A stretch of DNA of 64,000 nucleotides, taken from Chiua virens (Eukaryota; Basidiomycota; Agaricomycetes; Boletales; Boletaceae). Position 1 is the first letter of the stretch. Each line of letters starts with the position of its first letter. Positions 1 through 11,100 of the stretch are shown in pieces. The stretch spans positions 3,162,001 to 3,226,000 of the forward strand of contig JAHNUO010000001.1 in assembly GCA_019787685.1 (NCBI GenBank), read 5' to 3'. The translations under genes and the position numbers were made by a program. The notes beneath the pieces are model-generated. The model searched no databases, was not told where the DNA came from, and saw only the letters and a list, made by a program, of their open reading frames with translations.

Positions 1-2008
1 AGCGCGCTGAGAGGAAGGAGAGTTGACGTTTCCATGATGCAGGGTCGATTTCGATTGAATGTTGACCTTTTATTTCCTACCTTCCTAATTTATTGTATGT
101 CAGGTTTCAAGGTCCGGAAAGTGAAGAGAACGTGAAAATACAGCAAGGGTCTCTATTCGCATTCCGGCTCGGGGAGGATCGATGACTTCAACATTCAGGT
201 TCGAATGTTTGGGCATATTGATTAGTCGATGCCATTCGGGATGCTGTGGATCAACGTTCCACAGCCTAGTTTGCTGTCGCCGGCATCGGCGACTATTCGG
301 TATGGGCCATTTTTGAACTGTGCGCTACGAAGGTTCCCTGGCGCTCGAAGGCATCAAACTGCAGGTAGAATTTTCTTCAATCTAAACATACTAGCAGTGC
401 TTTACACTGCCGCATACCTTCCAAACTCGTAGGCACGCACTGGGCTGCACACTTAACACAATTTAAACTTTTGTAATCTCCCCGATATAGTACGAACCGA
501 AATATATCATGATCCGAGATTACCGGCACTGGCATGTGATGCTTTCTGGCTGGTTGTATTGGAATTCCAAAATAGGTCGAATGGTCACCCAATTTTTTAG
601 GTGTGGGCTGTAATTTCATGTATTAATTTTATGAACACCATGTCAAGAGCCTGACTCTCCGGAATCCACGCACAGCTTGCAAATCGCACTGGAGGTCCAA
701 GAAGTTTCAAATTTTCATCTCCCATGGGAAAAAGTGTGGAACAAAGAGCTTGGTGCGTCCCTGCACCAGTAAGTGCTTAAAGGAAGCGCCTGCCAATGGA
801 GAAAGCGCACTACTATTGACTAATCTCCCTGCAGAGATGGGACAAGGCTTCCGAACGAAACTTGTGGCCACGCCAGATCCGGTCGCTGCCAATGCGTCGC
901 GAGACAAGCTATTGATGTAAGCAAGCGACCCGCACCATAGTAGGCCCACAACCGACCGAATTACTGCCATCAGCAGGATTCAAAATGCATTCATCTTGGC
1001 GGGGGGCTGTTTGGTGTCGAAACCCATGACAACGTTATGGTTAACGTTCACCACTGCCCCATCAACGTAAATCAATGACGTCACGGGCTGTTGAATGGGT
1101 GAAAAGTGGCAAAAAGATGACTTACCCGAATAACCGGTCGAACTTGCCAGTGACTGCCACAAAATGTTGCCGGATTCGGGAAGTGGTAAGCTGTTGAATG
1201 CGGACCTTCTTCTCGAGATGATCTGACACCGAATTGTATCTTATATGCAGGCAGAGTGAACAACAGCATAGTTGCATTAACGGAACTGCAAACGAGATTT
1301 GTAGCAAACTCGTACGACGGACGACACTGAAAATGGCCGGAGAGCGAGACAATACAAACATGGACCAGACGAAAAGACAGAAATTCGGCCGGGGAAGAGG
1401 GTACTACACTAATTTCGTGTCTTGTCCAGGATATAAAGATGGCGAAACTACAAAGAAATTGGAAGAAAAGAGGATCGAAAAGAGGATCGAAATAAACACA
1501 GAACTTCGGGGACGACAGTTCTGCACTAATCTCACTTCTTATCTAAGAAGGATTTTCGCATTGAACAAGTTCGTCGGCGTCACGGTACTCTTCTTGTTTG
1601 GTCCAATCCCGATTGCGTGATGACCTCCTTGGACAAGCCGAGCTGGGTGGTGCACAATACCCTGTGGGTCCTCGAGCTTTTCCTTTGACCAACCGCATCG
1701 ACCTCCATTGTTGGATCATCTAACATCTCTGCGGGACAAATGGTATCGACTTGGTGAGCTGCCCTGCCAAGGATACCCGACCTCGGAATCTTCACGAGAT
1801 CGTTTCTTTTGCAGCGGAAGTGGAAGGAGCGCAACCACCAGTGACGATGATATCAGAGATCCTGTCTATCGTGGATGTAATAAACGCGTCCGGGTTGCTC
1901 GAATAGGTTGGTGAAAGAGAGGCGTAGGTGAGAGATCGTCAGCGGCGAGATACCGTCTGAGACTCTATTATCCACCGTTAGCGAAAAATTGGATGGCGCT
2001 TGCATAGT
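1..2008. other. No supported gene
   Basis: Short open frames occur on both strands, for example a minus frame at 707-970 that starts with a hydrophobic stretch and a plus frame at 1234-1620. None has a motif I recognise or a convincing intron-exon structure. The only local oddity is a direct duplication of a 12-base unit (agaggatcgaaa) near 1470-1495. The end of a gene lying left of the window could be here, but I cannot show it. Confidence 0.4.
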
Positions 2009-2695
2009 TCACGGATGAGCCGATTGGGGCCCGCTGTTGAGGGACCACGAGGAAATGATGTCGTGCAAGTGGTAGATGAAGTAAGCACAAAGGGCGATAG
2101 AAAGGTGCATAACCACCTTACTGCGTGAGGTGCTCCATAACCGGTTCACCAGGGGTTGACCGATGGAGTCCGCGACCCGTTTTGAAATAGCAAGTTGTTC
2201 CTCCGTCGGGTTCGTAGCGTGGAGCTGGAAATCGTGGGCGACGTGATCTGCAATGAATGTGGAACTCCACCGGATGCTCTCATTGAGCCGATCGATGGTC
2301 TCGATCATATTCACCTCCGCACGTGTGTCCGCCTGGGTGATGAAGTTCTGCACGGGGAATAGTGTACGCCGACTTTCTTGGACGATCGACTTGAGTTGTC
2401 TGTACCGTTCGTCATACCATTTCCGGGTCTCGATAGTTTGAGATTGGGAGAATTGGAGTTCCTCGCGCACAGTAATGACTCGTTCCTCCGAATCGCGACG
2501 GCGCCGCTCGAGTTCCTTGTTGGCAGCAGTAAGCTCCTCTGCTTTAGCGGCATTGGCACGTTTCCAGTGGTCCACCTCGGCAGCAAGGGGGTCGATTTTG
2601 CTCTCTTTGGCTTCGTTGGAGGATCTGAAGTTCTCAAGCGTCTTCTGCGCTGAGGCTAGCTCGTGCGACTGCGTCTCATAGCGGCCACGGAGCAT
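2009..2695 (-). CDS. Coiled-coil protein with C-terminal membrane anchor
   Basis: A 228-residue uninterrupted frame starting at an ATG. Residues about 5-125 are rich in Glu, Lys, Arg, Ala and Gln with a heptad-like spacing, as in a long coiled coil. A motif WYDERYRQLKSIVQESR follows near residue 110. Close to the C-terminus, about residues 195-218, is a hydrophobic segment (VVMHLSIALCAYFIYHL), which would make a tail anchor with a short Ser/Pro-rich end. Agaricomycete genomes carry many proteins of this build (coiled coil, then a D-x-LN-x-x-I region, then sometimes a membrane segment); their role is not known to me. No intron is needed. The gene could extend upstream through another exon that I cannot identify, because coiled-coil members are often longer at the N-terminus. 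Confidence 0.6.
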   Translation of the reverse strand: MLRGRYETQSHELASAQKTLENFRSSNEAKESKIDPLAAEVDHWKRANAAKAEELTAANKELERRRRDSEERVITVREELQFSQSQTIETRKWYDERYRQLKSIVQESRRTLFPVQNFITQADTRAEVNMIETIDRLNESIRWSSTFIADHVAHDFQLHATNPTEEQLAISKRVADSIGQPLVNRLWSTSRSKVVMHLSIALCAYFIYHLHDIISSWSLNSGPQSAHP

Positions 2696-3019
2696 TCAAG
2701 TTCCTGCATAGCTTTCCCAGGGTTGGTCACGGATTCGCGTGATAGGTCTAGCCGAAGTTAATGATGCACACACTCGAAGACCGCTCGTCCTGTATGCGAG
2801 GGGACATGCTTCTTTCTCCGGAATCCACGTTTTCAAGTTGTTGGATTGTTATCTACGTTTGGGGTACTGAGGTGGACATCAAGCTTTGTCAGTGTGACGC
2901 AGGCATACTTACCTTGTGAACATAATAAGACTCGGATTTCATTGTCATGTCCAATTGAAATGCCATGGTTTTCTGAAATCGCTTATTGTCCGAACCTGGT
3001 CGCCGCAGTCGATGTCGGA

Positions 3020-3345
3020 TTCAGGCCCAATTTTGATGTGTGGAGTCGTGTCCCATAATGATATCTGTATGTCCTTTTACTAGTGACCCGCTCGTGGCTC
3101 TCCACACCCCATACCGACTCTCCTCGATCCGATCCACCGACGATCTACTTCCCGTCTCTCGATACAGCAATGCTGTTGACCCAGAATTCCCCCACATCCA
3201 TTGGCGTTCCGACTTCTTCCCCATCGTCGTATCTTCCCTCCCCGTCCTCCACTCAAGATGTGTTTGCCCTTCATCATGACGAATGCCACAGAATATGTGG
3301 TACATCTCCCATCAATGTTGAGTCTGTCCTTTTCCAGCCCTTTCC
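3020..3345 (-). pseudogene. WD40-repeat fragment, broken
   Basis: Read on the minus strand, one frame gives YSVAFVMMKGKHILSGGRGG followed by KIRRWG, the start of a WD40 blade. The next frame continues with EVGTPMDVGE, VNSIAVSRDGK, a stop codon (3145-3147), then IVGGS. The pattern (SVAF, DGK, IVSGG, W near the blade end) is that of WD40 repeats in basidiomycete incompatibility-type proteins and resembles the WD40 part of the gene at 8188-12349. The fragment needs at least one frame change. It also has an in-frame TAG where WD40 repeats usually have Trp (DGKW), consistent with a TGG to TAG change. No complete propeller or start codon is visible. I call it a relic of a duplicated WD40 gene. Confidence 0.6.
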
Positions 3346-3636
3346 TGGAGGTTTGGGGCCCTGTCACTGAACTTTCAACCCCCTTCCCTTGATCTTCGGT
3401 TGGGCTTCTTCTTGCGCGCTCAGCGTTATGGAACGTGGAACCACCATTATTCGACCCTTGGATTTTCGTCAGTACCTTACTTTCGTTGGTCCCATTTAAT
3501 AGCTCACGCTTCGGCTCCCTCAATAGTCCCCAATACTTTTTCGGCCGGCAGGACGGTAGTAGTAGAAAACAGGATACCTGGATGTGTACTCGCAAGAGCC
3601 ACGACGCTACTCATCTTAGGCACCTACTAATCACCG

Positions 3637-3960
3637 AGCAAGATGTTGGCGAGTACAAAGAACAAGACCATTTCCTATCCGTACGTCCGTTCTTCTCTTC
3701 CACCATGTTGTCCCCAATGTTCTACCTTAAATCGCCAACGTCTCCCGTGTCATGGAGCAATCCGTGCCATCGTTACCAAAGGCGCCAACGAATGCGTGTA
3801 GGAATGCGTCTCCAAATTCATCACGGAATCCGTCAAAAGTGCCACATGGAGAGACGTGAGATGATCGGGGGGAGGACATCTGTGCCATGCCTAACCTCCG
3901 GCTCGAGAACTATGCTGAAATGCATCTTTACGCTTGGCCAAGTTGAGGCAGGTGCGTGTT
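3637..3960 (+). pseudogene. NF-YB / HAP3 (CCAAT-binding subunit) fragment, broken
   Basis: Pieces of the NF-YB histone-fold domain appear in order but in different frames: EYKEQDHFL, then (after a possible GT-AG gap) IANVSRVMEQSVP, then TKGANECV, a TAG stop at 3799-3801, ECVSKFIT, then KCHMERREMIGG, EDICAM, LRLENYAEMHLYAW and AKLRQ. In intact family members these align with the LPIANVARIM, AKECVQECVSEFI, EKRKTINGEDILWAM and LKxYLxKYR motifs. NF-YB pairs with NF-YC and NF-YA to bind CCAAT boxes. Here the conserved VQECV has a stop exactly at the Gln codon (CAG to TAG) and at least three frame changes follow, so it cannot encode a working subunit. A functional HAP3 is expected elsewhere in the genome. 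Confidence 0.65.
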
Positions 3961-4856
3961 CTGTCCCTTTGTCTCATTCGCTTTTTCGTTTATGGTTTTT
4001 TTCTTCGACTCAAACAAGTCAAGCCTCCAACTCACGTCAAGCTCAGGCTCTTAAATTCCTTTCAAAGGGATTGACATGGTCAGCTAACATGTCCAACCTT
4101 GCGATGTGTGGTTCGCTTCGTCAGCCATACTTGAATTGCGAGTCCAAGCAGCCGGTTCGTTTTTTATATTCATCAAATGCCATTCGGAAATGGATCATAG
4201 CGTCAGGCTATTGGACCACTAACTGTGATGTCTGGTTGCTTTTAGACCATCTGATGGTCTTAGGCTGACTTTTTTTGAGCCGTCGAAGGTGGAACGGATG
4301 TGTCGATTCTACGCAAGGAAACAGGTACGTCTGAGTTGTAATAATTCCTTTCTTTCCATGCGCCAACTTTGTGCGCCTCCTTTCAAATACCGAGTCACAC
4401 GGCAAGGCTCACAGCCTAGCTCTAACCTATTGACAAGACATTCGGAGGTGTCGCCGTCCCTCAAACGGCTTCCTGCTTAACATCGCAGGGCGTCGATGGG
4501 AAAGACGTGTGACGTCATCACCTCAAGCCAGTGGTACAACTGTTACTTGCGTGGATCCGACTGGGCTAACGAAATTGGATCAACGTCGGGTGGGATTCAC
4601 GCGAGTTGGTCCCTGAGCGTCGAAGGGGGGTCTTGACATAGTAGGAAGAGGACAAACTAGCTGCAGGACTCGGAGTATCCTGAGACTTAGCAATGGGGTG
4701 ACAACTTTCTAGTGATCGTCGGCGGCGCTCAGACCAAGCCGCCCTCAGAACTAACTTTAACCGGTGTAGTTCATCATTCTCTTCGGGTGCGGTAACCAAT
4801 CTACGTGGATCAATCAGAATGGACGCCCGTACGAAAATTGTTGAGTAATCGAACCG
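3961..4856. other. No supported gene
   Basis: This stretch lies between the HAP3-like relic and the palindromic element. The open frames here are short or lack any recognisable motif, including the tail of a long plus-strand frame (3435-4268) that overlaps both relics and is best explained as chance. Nothing else is seen. Confidence 0.4.
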
Positions 4857-5029
4857 AGACATATGTACAAGCCACACTTATCAGTAATCATCTCAGTAAT
4901 CCAAGGGGCTACACTTGTTCTAGTACTGTATTGACTAGTGTAGCCCCTCGGATTACCGAGATGATTACTGATTACTGTATTGCCTGACTACTCGGCTTAC
5001 TCGGCCAAGTGTGGCTTGTACATATGTCT
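4857..5029. mobile_element. Nested palindrome, possible MITE or hairpin element
   Basis: The outer arms 4857-4879 and 5007-5029 are perfect 23-bp inverted repeats. Directly inside the left arm, 4880-4915 is a 36-bp inverted copy of 4937-4972 with only two mismatches. The loop is 21 bp (4916-4936). The right side carries an unpaired 34-bp insert (4973-5006) between its inner and outer arms. About 59 of 70 bases on each side can pair, so the element would form a long hairpin as DNA or RNA. It has no coding capacity. Size and terminal repeats fit a miniature inverted-repeat transposable element; I do not see a clear target-site duplication. It sits about 275 bp upstream of the Hsp20 gene. Confidence 0.65.
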
Positions 5030-5236
5030 CCTATGCGACAAAAATGAATCAGACTCGCGAGTTCCCAGACTTTCTAGTAAACTCCTCACGGCGGATTTTC
5101 AAAGGCCTCTGAATTTCCTATTTAGTGCCTAGCAGTGACTCAGGAAGTGGCGCTAGTCTGGTGACCAGCCCGTCTATGAGGTCACCAGACTAAAGTGGCG
5201 CACTCAGGAGCTCTCGACGTCATATCCTTCCTTGGA

Positions 5237-5244
5237 TATTTAAG
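5237..5244 (+). promoter_or_regulatory. TATA-like box of the Hsp20 gene
   Basis: TATTTAAG lies about 62 bp before the ATG, a plausible distance for a fungal TATA element with a short leader. I could not find a clean three-unit heat-shock element (alternating nGAAn/nTTCn) in the 250 bp upstream, only scattered half-sites. Confidence 0.4.
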
Positions 5245-5305
5245 GGCTCTGAGACTCTTCTCAGCGGAATCCCTCACTTTACTTTCCACCAACCAGTCTT
5301 ACACC

Positions 5306-5871
5306 ATGTCTTTAACGACCCACTTCTACCGCGATCCCTGGGTTGACTTTGACCACCTCTTTGACAATGCGTTTACTTCGCGCTTCATGCGCCCCTTTAC
5401 TGGTACCACCGAAACTGGACGTGACTTCTTTAAGCCTCGGTGTGTCGTCTATACCCCTATTCTGTGTGCCATGACTGATGCTGAGTTCCATGCAGGATGG
5501 ACGTGTTTGAGAATGCAGAGAACAACACCGTGACTGCGACGTTTGACTTGCCTGGCGTCAAGCGAGAGGATGTCAACATCGATGTCAACCAGAACCGTCT
5601 CATCATATCCGGGCAGGCGAGTGCCAGCCAGGAGCAAGTTGACGAGAGTGGGTACACCGTCCGCGAGCGGTCCTGGGGTAAATTCTCTCGCTCTTTGATG
5701 CTTCCTCAGGGCATTAAGGTGAGCGTTGGTGCAACATGGACTTACCACTTTCGTCTGACACGATTTCCAAAGATCGAAGACGTTCGGGCTAAGATGGAAA
5801 ATGGTGTTCTTAACGTGACATTCCCCAAGGGTGCGGCCCCGCCGCAGCCTAAACGCATCACCATCGAGTGA
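5306..5871 (+). CDS. Small heat-shock protein, Hsp20 / alpha-crystallin family
   Basis: Three exons, 5306-5439, 5496-5718 and 5773-5871, with GT-AG introns of 56 and 54 nt, sum to 456 nt (151 residues), normal for a fungal Hsp20. The N-terminal arm reads FYRDPWVDFDHLFDNAFTSR. The alpha-crystallin domain runs from about residue 46: MDVFENAENNTVTATFDLPG, VKREDVNI, a loop with ERSWGKFSRSLMLPQGI, and the C-terminal hallmark AKMENGVLNVTFPK followed by the short tail KRITIE. The family forms oligomers that hold unfolding proteins in a soluble state in the cytosol without ATP. The tail has the I-x-I type motif (ITIE region) used for oligomer contacts. The gene is intact. It stands alone, with a palindromic element upstream and a small hairpin downstream. 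Confidence 0.93.
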
Positions 5872-7043
5872 GCGCCTGACTTTAAAACCATCGCTTCAAG
5901 TTTGCACCACATTAAAAAAATTGCCTCTTCCATCCATGTATTGATAGTTCTCGACAATTTTCGTGTATGATATGTAACCTATAACATTGACGATCTGTTG
6001 AACTGTTCGAATTCTTTGGAAGGAATCCCGACATCACACGCCGGCACTTTGCGATTGGATGAGCAGAAATGCCGCACCTCATATATATCTCTTCCGGTCT
6101 CCTTGCTTCTTCCATCCTCGAACTCCTCCCCCCTAATGCTCATGACTTTTCAACGACGCCAATGATTCACCTGCACATCTCCAAGCGACACGAAGTAACA
6201 CAAGTGGGAACGCATTTCTCGGAACACTTGTGTTGCTTCGTGCCACTGAGTACTAACCCTCCTCTCCGCTGCGTCCTAAGAAATCATAAAACAGTCTTTT
6301 GGACCTGCTCTTCCATTTCACTTCTTGCGCCTTGCATTTCGTCTCAGCCCTTCAAGCCTCTCGCGTTAATGATTCCATCATCATTATGGTCCTGGTCAGT
6401 TTCTAGTCTACACGATCCGTGTTATAAATGACATGCGTAGGCGAACACTACTTTGGTTGGAAGGTGATCATTTCTACTCTTCCAAGTACCCACCCTCAAC
6501 TCGCACATTCTCACCCTCTATTTCTGCTCGGATCCTGATATCGGATTTCAAAAGAATACTAGGGGCAGTCATACCGAGTTATTTCAGATGATGTGCCCTA
6601 GCATCTTTGGGAACGAGTCTAGACGTTTGCCATCACCTGACTCGACTGCCCGCATGGTAACAGGATTTCTATTCTTCTGCCGCATGACTGGTTTACCGCA
6701 TTGGGTGACTTTTCCCATTCCCGCGAGCCTACCTGGATGTCTCCTGACAATGACAATGGATCACGCCGTTTAACCTGTCCATCCCTTGATTACGGCGAGA
6801 CTCTTCAAGTTGTCATCATTATTTGTCGGTTGCGGTGAGTGAGATCAACTTGGGATCGGATTTCTTTTCTGCAACTCGCTGAAGGGATTCTCACTGAGTG
6901 CCGTTTTTACAATTTTTCATTTTTGGTCTGGGTGTGTGAGTCTGAATTAGGATGGCCCATGGTGGCGTTTAAATGCTACGCATCAATCACTTTCTTGTTT
7001 CAGTCACCATCCTGCTACGTTTCCGCACAGTCCAGCTGCAACG
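5872..7043. other. Intergenic region between Hsp20 and Ctr
   Basis: No gene is supported. A perfect-looking but short hairpin lies at 6189-6242: 18-bp arms (6189-6206 and 6225-6242) with one mismatch and an 18-base loop. The last few hundred bases should hold the promoter and leader of the copper transporter gene; I did not recognise a metal-response element. Confidence 0.4.
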
Positions 7044-7667
7044 ATGAACAGCTCAATGATGGATAACTCGACCATGAGCAACTCGACAAGCAACATGTCG
7101 ATGGGGATATGATGACTCCGTGGTTGCATTTCGGGAACACGGACTACTTGATTTTCAAAGCTTGGCAACCTTCGTCTCACGGCGCGATCGCTGGTGCATG
7201 CATAGGGCTGTTTCTGTTTTGCATCTTAGAACGTTCGCTTGCCGCCTGCCGGTGCGGTCTAGAGTTCCGATGGAATGCTCAGTTCATAGACCATTGATAT
7301 TGTCTTCCTGATTTTTGACGAAAATTGCTAGAACAATCCTGCTGTCAAAGGGCATGCAGTCTAGCTCCGGGAAGGAGGACAGCGTTGAAATGTCTAGGGG
7401 ATCATATTGTTCCCGCGCAGCTCGTTCCTCCATTCCTGCCTTCTCGTGACATTCCCTGCGGGATACTTCAAGCCCTCCAGTCGACGTTCGCATATATCCT
7501 CATGCTTGCTGTCATGTAAGTGTAGATCATCATCTCACTGTGCTTCAAACTCAATGCAACGGACGATATACAGGACCTTCAATGCTGCTTATATCATTTC
7601 TATCGTCCTAGGGCTTGGCGTCGGGGAAGTTCTATTTGGGCGAATAGGCCATGGGCTGCAAATTTAG
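7044..7667 (+). CDS. Ctr-type copper transporter (two frame breaks)
   Basis: The start gives a Met-rich extracellular arm (MNSSMMDNSTMSNSTS, then NMSMG), typical of high-affinity copper importers. After a frame change at about 7102-7108 comes MTPWLHFGNTDYLIFKAWQP with SSHGAIAGACIGLFLFCILER, the first membrane helix. A cytosolic stretch follows (GKEDSVEMSRGSY), then a second break near 7430. Next are RDIPCGILQALQ with STFAYILMLAVM, an intron from about 7516, and TFNAAYIISIVLGLGVGEVL, holding the MxxxM-like and GxxxG helices of the pore. The protein ends FGRIGHGLQI. The donor of the first intron (about 7291-7343) is uncertain. Ctr proteins work as trimers at the plasma or vacuolar membrane and import Cu(I). 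Because every family block is present in order, I favour small sequence errors over a dead gene. Confidence 0.8.
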
Positions 7668-8187
7668 TCGTAAGATGCTTGGCGACTACTGTAATATCGT
7701 GATTAGCTGCTAGTCCAAGACCCTGTATCAACTTGTGGTCTAAAGCTCTAGCTGAAATCTACCACACATACTGGCACCGCTTCGTTAGTGACGGCAAACG
7801 CCTGCCAGTGGCGATTTTTCAAAGTGAGGGTTTGAGAAATGAGAGGTATTTTTTGTACTATTGGATATACCAGTGACCGTGCCAGGGATACTAGCAGGAA
7901 TCTTATGGCGAGCCCTGGTCCAGACAAATTGTCAATGTCCTGAGGGTGGACATACTTACCGGCGCAAGCAACAGTAAACGGCCGTCTCAAACGATGAGTA
8001 TATAGTGATAGTCAAAGCCGAACATATATTGATCGAGTACAGTACGAGTACGAGGTACATGATGTCATTGTGATTTCACTCAAACCTGATATGTAAGAGA
8101 ACTATGAGCACAGATACAATTCGAAGAACCAAGGGATTGAATGATACGAGCACTTGGCACTCGACTTTGGTCGCCCTCATTGTCCCG
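7668..8187. other. No supported gene
   Basis: This is the space between the convergent ends of the copper transporter and the HET gene. A minus frame at 7748-7990 has no recognisable motif. It is probably the 3' untranslated regions of both neighbours. Confidence 0.4.
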
Positions 8188-11100
8188 TCATAATACCTCT
8201 AGTACGGCCGTTTGAACATCCCTTGCACATGTAATCTGGCGTGGCCGAACAAGAATCTCGTGTTCGGCTGCGACCCGTCTGAATTTTCCATCGGAACTTT
8301 GCTGAAGGAGTAGCGCGCTGAACGGTTGCTCAAGGCGAGCGATGAGACGCAATGCGCGCGCATAGTCATCCATCCGACTCAGGTGGCTAGCAACCGACGA
8401 CAACGAAGGCAAGGTGGAAGACCTCTCTCTGCTGATGAGCATCGGCGCAGTGCTGACAATGCCGGGATCAATGTCCACAGAAAAGTTGACGTCAGAGTCG
8501 GAGTCGAGCTCGCTCTCGGAATCGTCCTCCCACGCAAGTTCACCGATCGTCACGGTCCGATCCAAGAGGCCACCGATCCACGGATGTACAACGTATAGCT
8601 TGCGTGGTTCCGTCAGTGGTAAGGGGTCTGCGGTCTGGAATTCCACCTCTCCGAGAACGGAGGTCTTGGCATAATATCTGCTCCCCTGATGACGGAGTAG
8701 TCTCTTGACTGGATATACGATGCATGGAAGGTGTAATCGACGATGAGCCCCAACCGTAGGTGGCAGACGTGTGATCCGGTCATAAATCGTCATCGCCTCC
8801 TGCTGGGATAATGTAGTTCGGAGAGCCGTAACCCGGGCGTCGATCTCGTCCTCATTCAGTGTAGGGGGCATATACAACGATTGCTTGTAGACAGCAGTGG
8901 AAGCGGGGAAGCAGCTGTTGAAGCCAGAAGACTTCCCAGTCCAGCAAGCACGGTCATTTCGTCCGAATGAGTCAAAACCTCCTCTAAAAGTTGACCCAGA
9001 GCTGCTTCTCCTTCGCCATAGTTTGGTGTGATGGCACTGGCTAAAATGCCAGTCAAGGAGTATGCCGCGTCCTCTTCGATTGCCGCAGAGCGTGTCGAAG
9101 CAAGACGGAGCACTTCACGTGCCCCCAGAAGACCTGGGCGAAAATTGGTGATAATTTCAGGAGCAACCCCGAGGGCACTTGCTAATTCCTCCACAATAAC
9201 AGGAGATTCCTTATGATTGGTATGAGTGTCGCCGAGGTACGGTTCCCATTCACTGTCGTAAAAACGAATGACCTTGGATGCGAGTAGTTCCAAGAGTGTC
9301 CATGCTCGGGTCATCCATAAGCTGTTCGCGAGGCCGCCTGGCAACGACGGAGAGCCTACACCCACAAGGAGAGCAAATGTAACCGCAGACTTTTCATACC
9401 ACTGATACATGGAAGCGAGTGACCGGCTCAACGACGGGCTGATGCTTTATTGATACAACATGTATCGCTCCATGCCCAGCGATAACCGTTGTCACGAACC
9501 ATTTCACAGAATTTGCGTAGCTTGTCATTCAGTGGTGATGCAGGTAGAACCCAGACGGATTTCGCCGCATTGACTTCTTGAAACGATGGCTCTTTCCCTT
9601 CCCAAGTATGGGAAAACATGACATATCGGAAAAATCTCGAGACCATTTGTGAGATGCGGGTTTTATCCACTTCCTCCGTCATAGAGGAAATCAATTCCTT
9701 AAAACGAGAATCCGCTTTAAAGATTCTGATTCGCTCAGACTCATCTCGGAGAAGGCCAGTTTTGGTGTCAATGAGTACGAGCGGACACGTCTCGAATGTT
9801 TCCTGAATTGCAGCATCCACAGCAACCATCGTCAAGGACGGTGAGACATAGTTATTGCGTCGTTCTAGAAGCATGTTAGCATTGTGACCTCTTGGTAGAA
9901 TAGAATTGCTTACGACGGACTCCTTGGTCGAATGAGTTCTCGATCGCCGAAAGCATGCTGGTAAATGCGTTGACAGCCTCATCAAACTGCCGTAGACCAT
10001 GGAGTGCGGCGTGCTGTCTCTCGTAGCCCCATGGGCTTGCAGAATCGAGCGTAATCGCCTACAAGCCACATTAAGTGAAAATCTTCGTGAGGTAAACAAT
10101 CATACCTCATTGGCGTCACTGAGAGCGTCCTCCCACAAGCCCTCTATCGCTCGTGCCTTACTTCGCTTAAGGTAAAGACCTTGAGCATTTAGGGGATTTA
10201 GGGACAACGCAACCGAATATTTCTCGATAGCTTCGTCGTGCGCTTCTGAGTGTGTTGCGGCATCCCCCATACTTTCGAACGCCGCAACGCATCTTCGAGT
10301 GAACTCTGACGGCTCACGTCATATCGTACATCGATCAAATAGAAGGAAAACTCACCCGCGATCCACTGTGTGGTTTCCTCGCTTGTTCCGACAGTTTCAC
10401 TCAAGGAATTGACCGTCTCGAGAAGAGCCTCCGCAGCTTCCTTCATCCGACCAGTTCCGTGCAACGCTTCGCATAGTTGTCTTCGAAGTGAGAGAGCAAG
10501 TCCATCAAACTGCCATCCGAAGATCTTTCAAAATAGGATCAGCATGCACACTGCTAAGGAAGATGCGCCGACTTACGAGCGAGATAGTCTTCAGGTAAGG
10601 GTTCGGCTGAGACGATAATTGAAGCTGTGCGCGTTTGAACAACTTTATTGCACCTTCGTGGTCGCCTTCCTTCATGGTCTTGTTCCCAAGGAGCACGAGC
10701 ATTTGTGCCTGAGAAAACATAAGCGCTGCACGTTCAAGGGATTGAGTTCATGCGCATGCCTGAACCGTATAGAAAATCAAGTTGTCATCCACCGTCTCAA
10801 TGAGGTCTTGGACACGGGCCATTGCATCATCCCGTTCGCCAGTCTCGAACAAGATGATGGACTAAAGCTGGTCAGTGGACGTAAATATCAAGCATATACA
10901 GTACGTACGCGGACCAGCAACAAGAACGAGCCTTCCTCGCGACTATGATGCATGAATGCGAGATCGAGCGTACGAATCCCCGCTTGGGATTCTCCTTTTC
11001 CAACGCATGCCATAGCCTTTGCAATGTAACCTACGACGGACGGCTGAACTTTGAGGGACTTGCCGTTGATACGAGTCAGTGCGATTCGATGCTGAAAGGT

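Noticed and set aside
3435..4268. A 277-codon plus-strand open frame
   Set aside because: Its translation has no family pattern, while other frames of the same DNA give ordered NF-YB motifs, so the long frame is chance.
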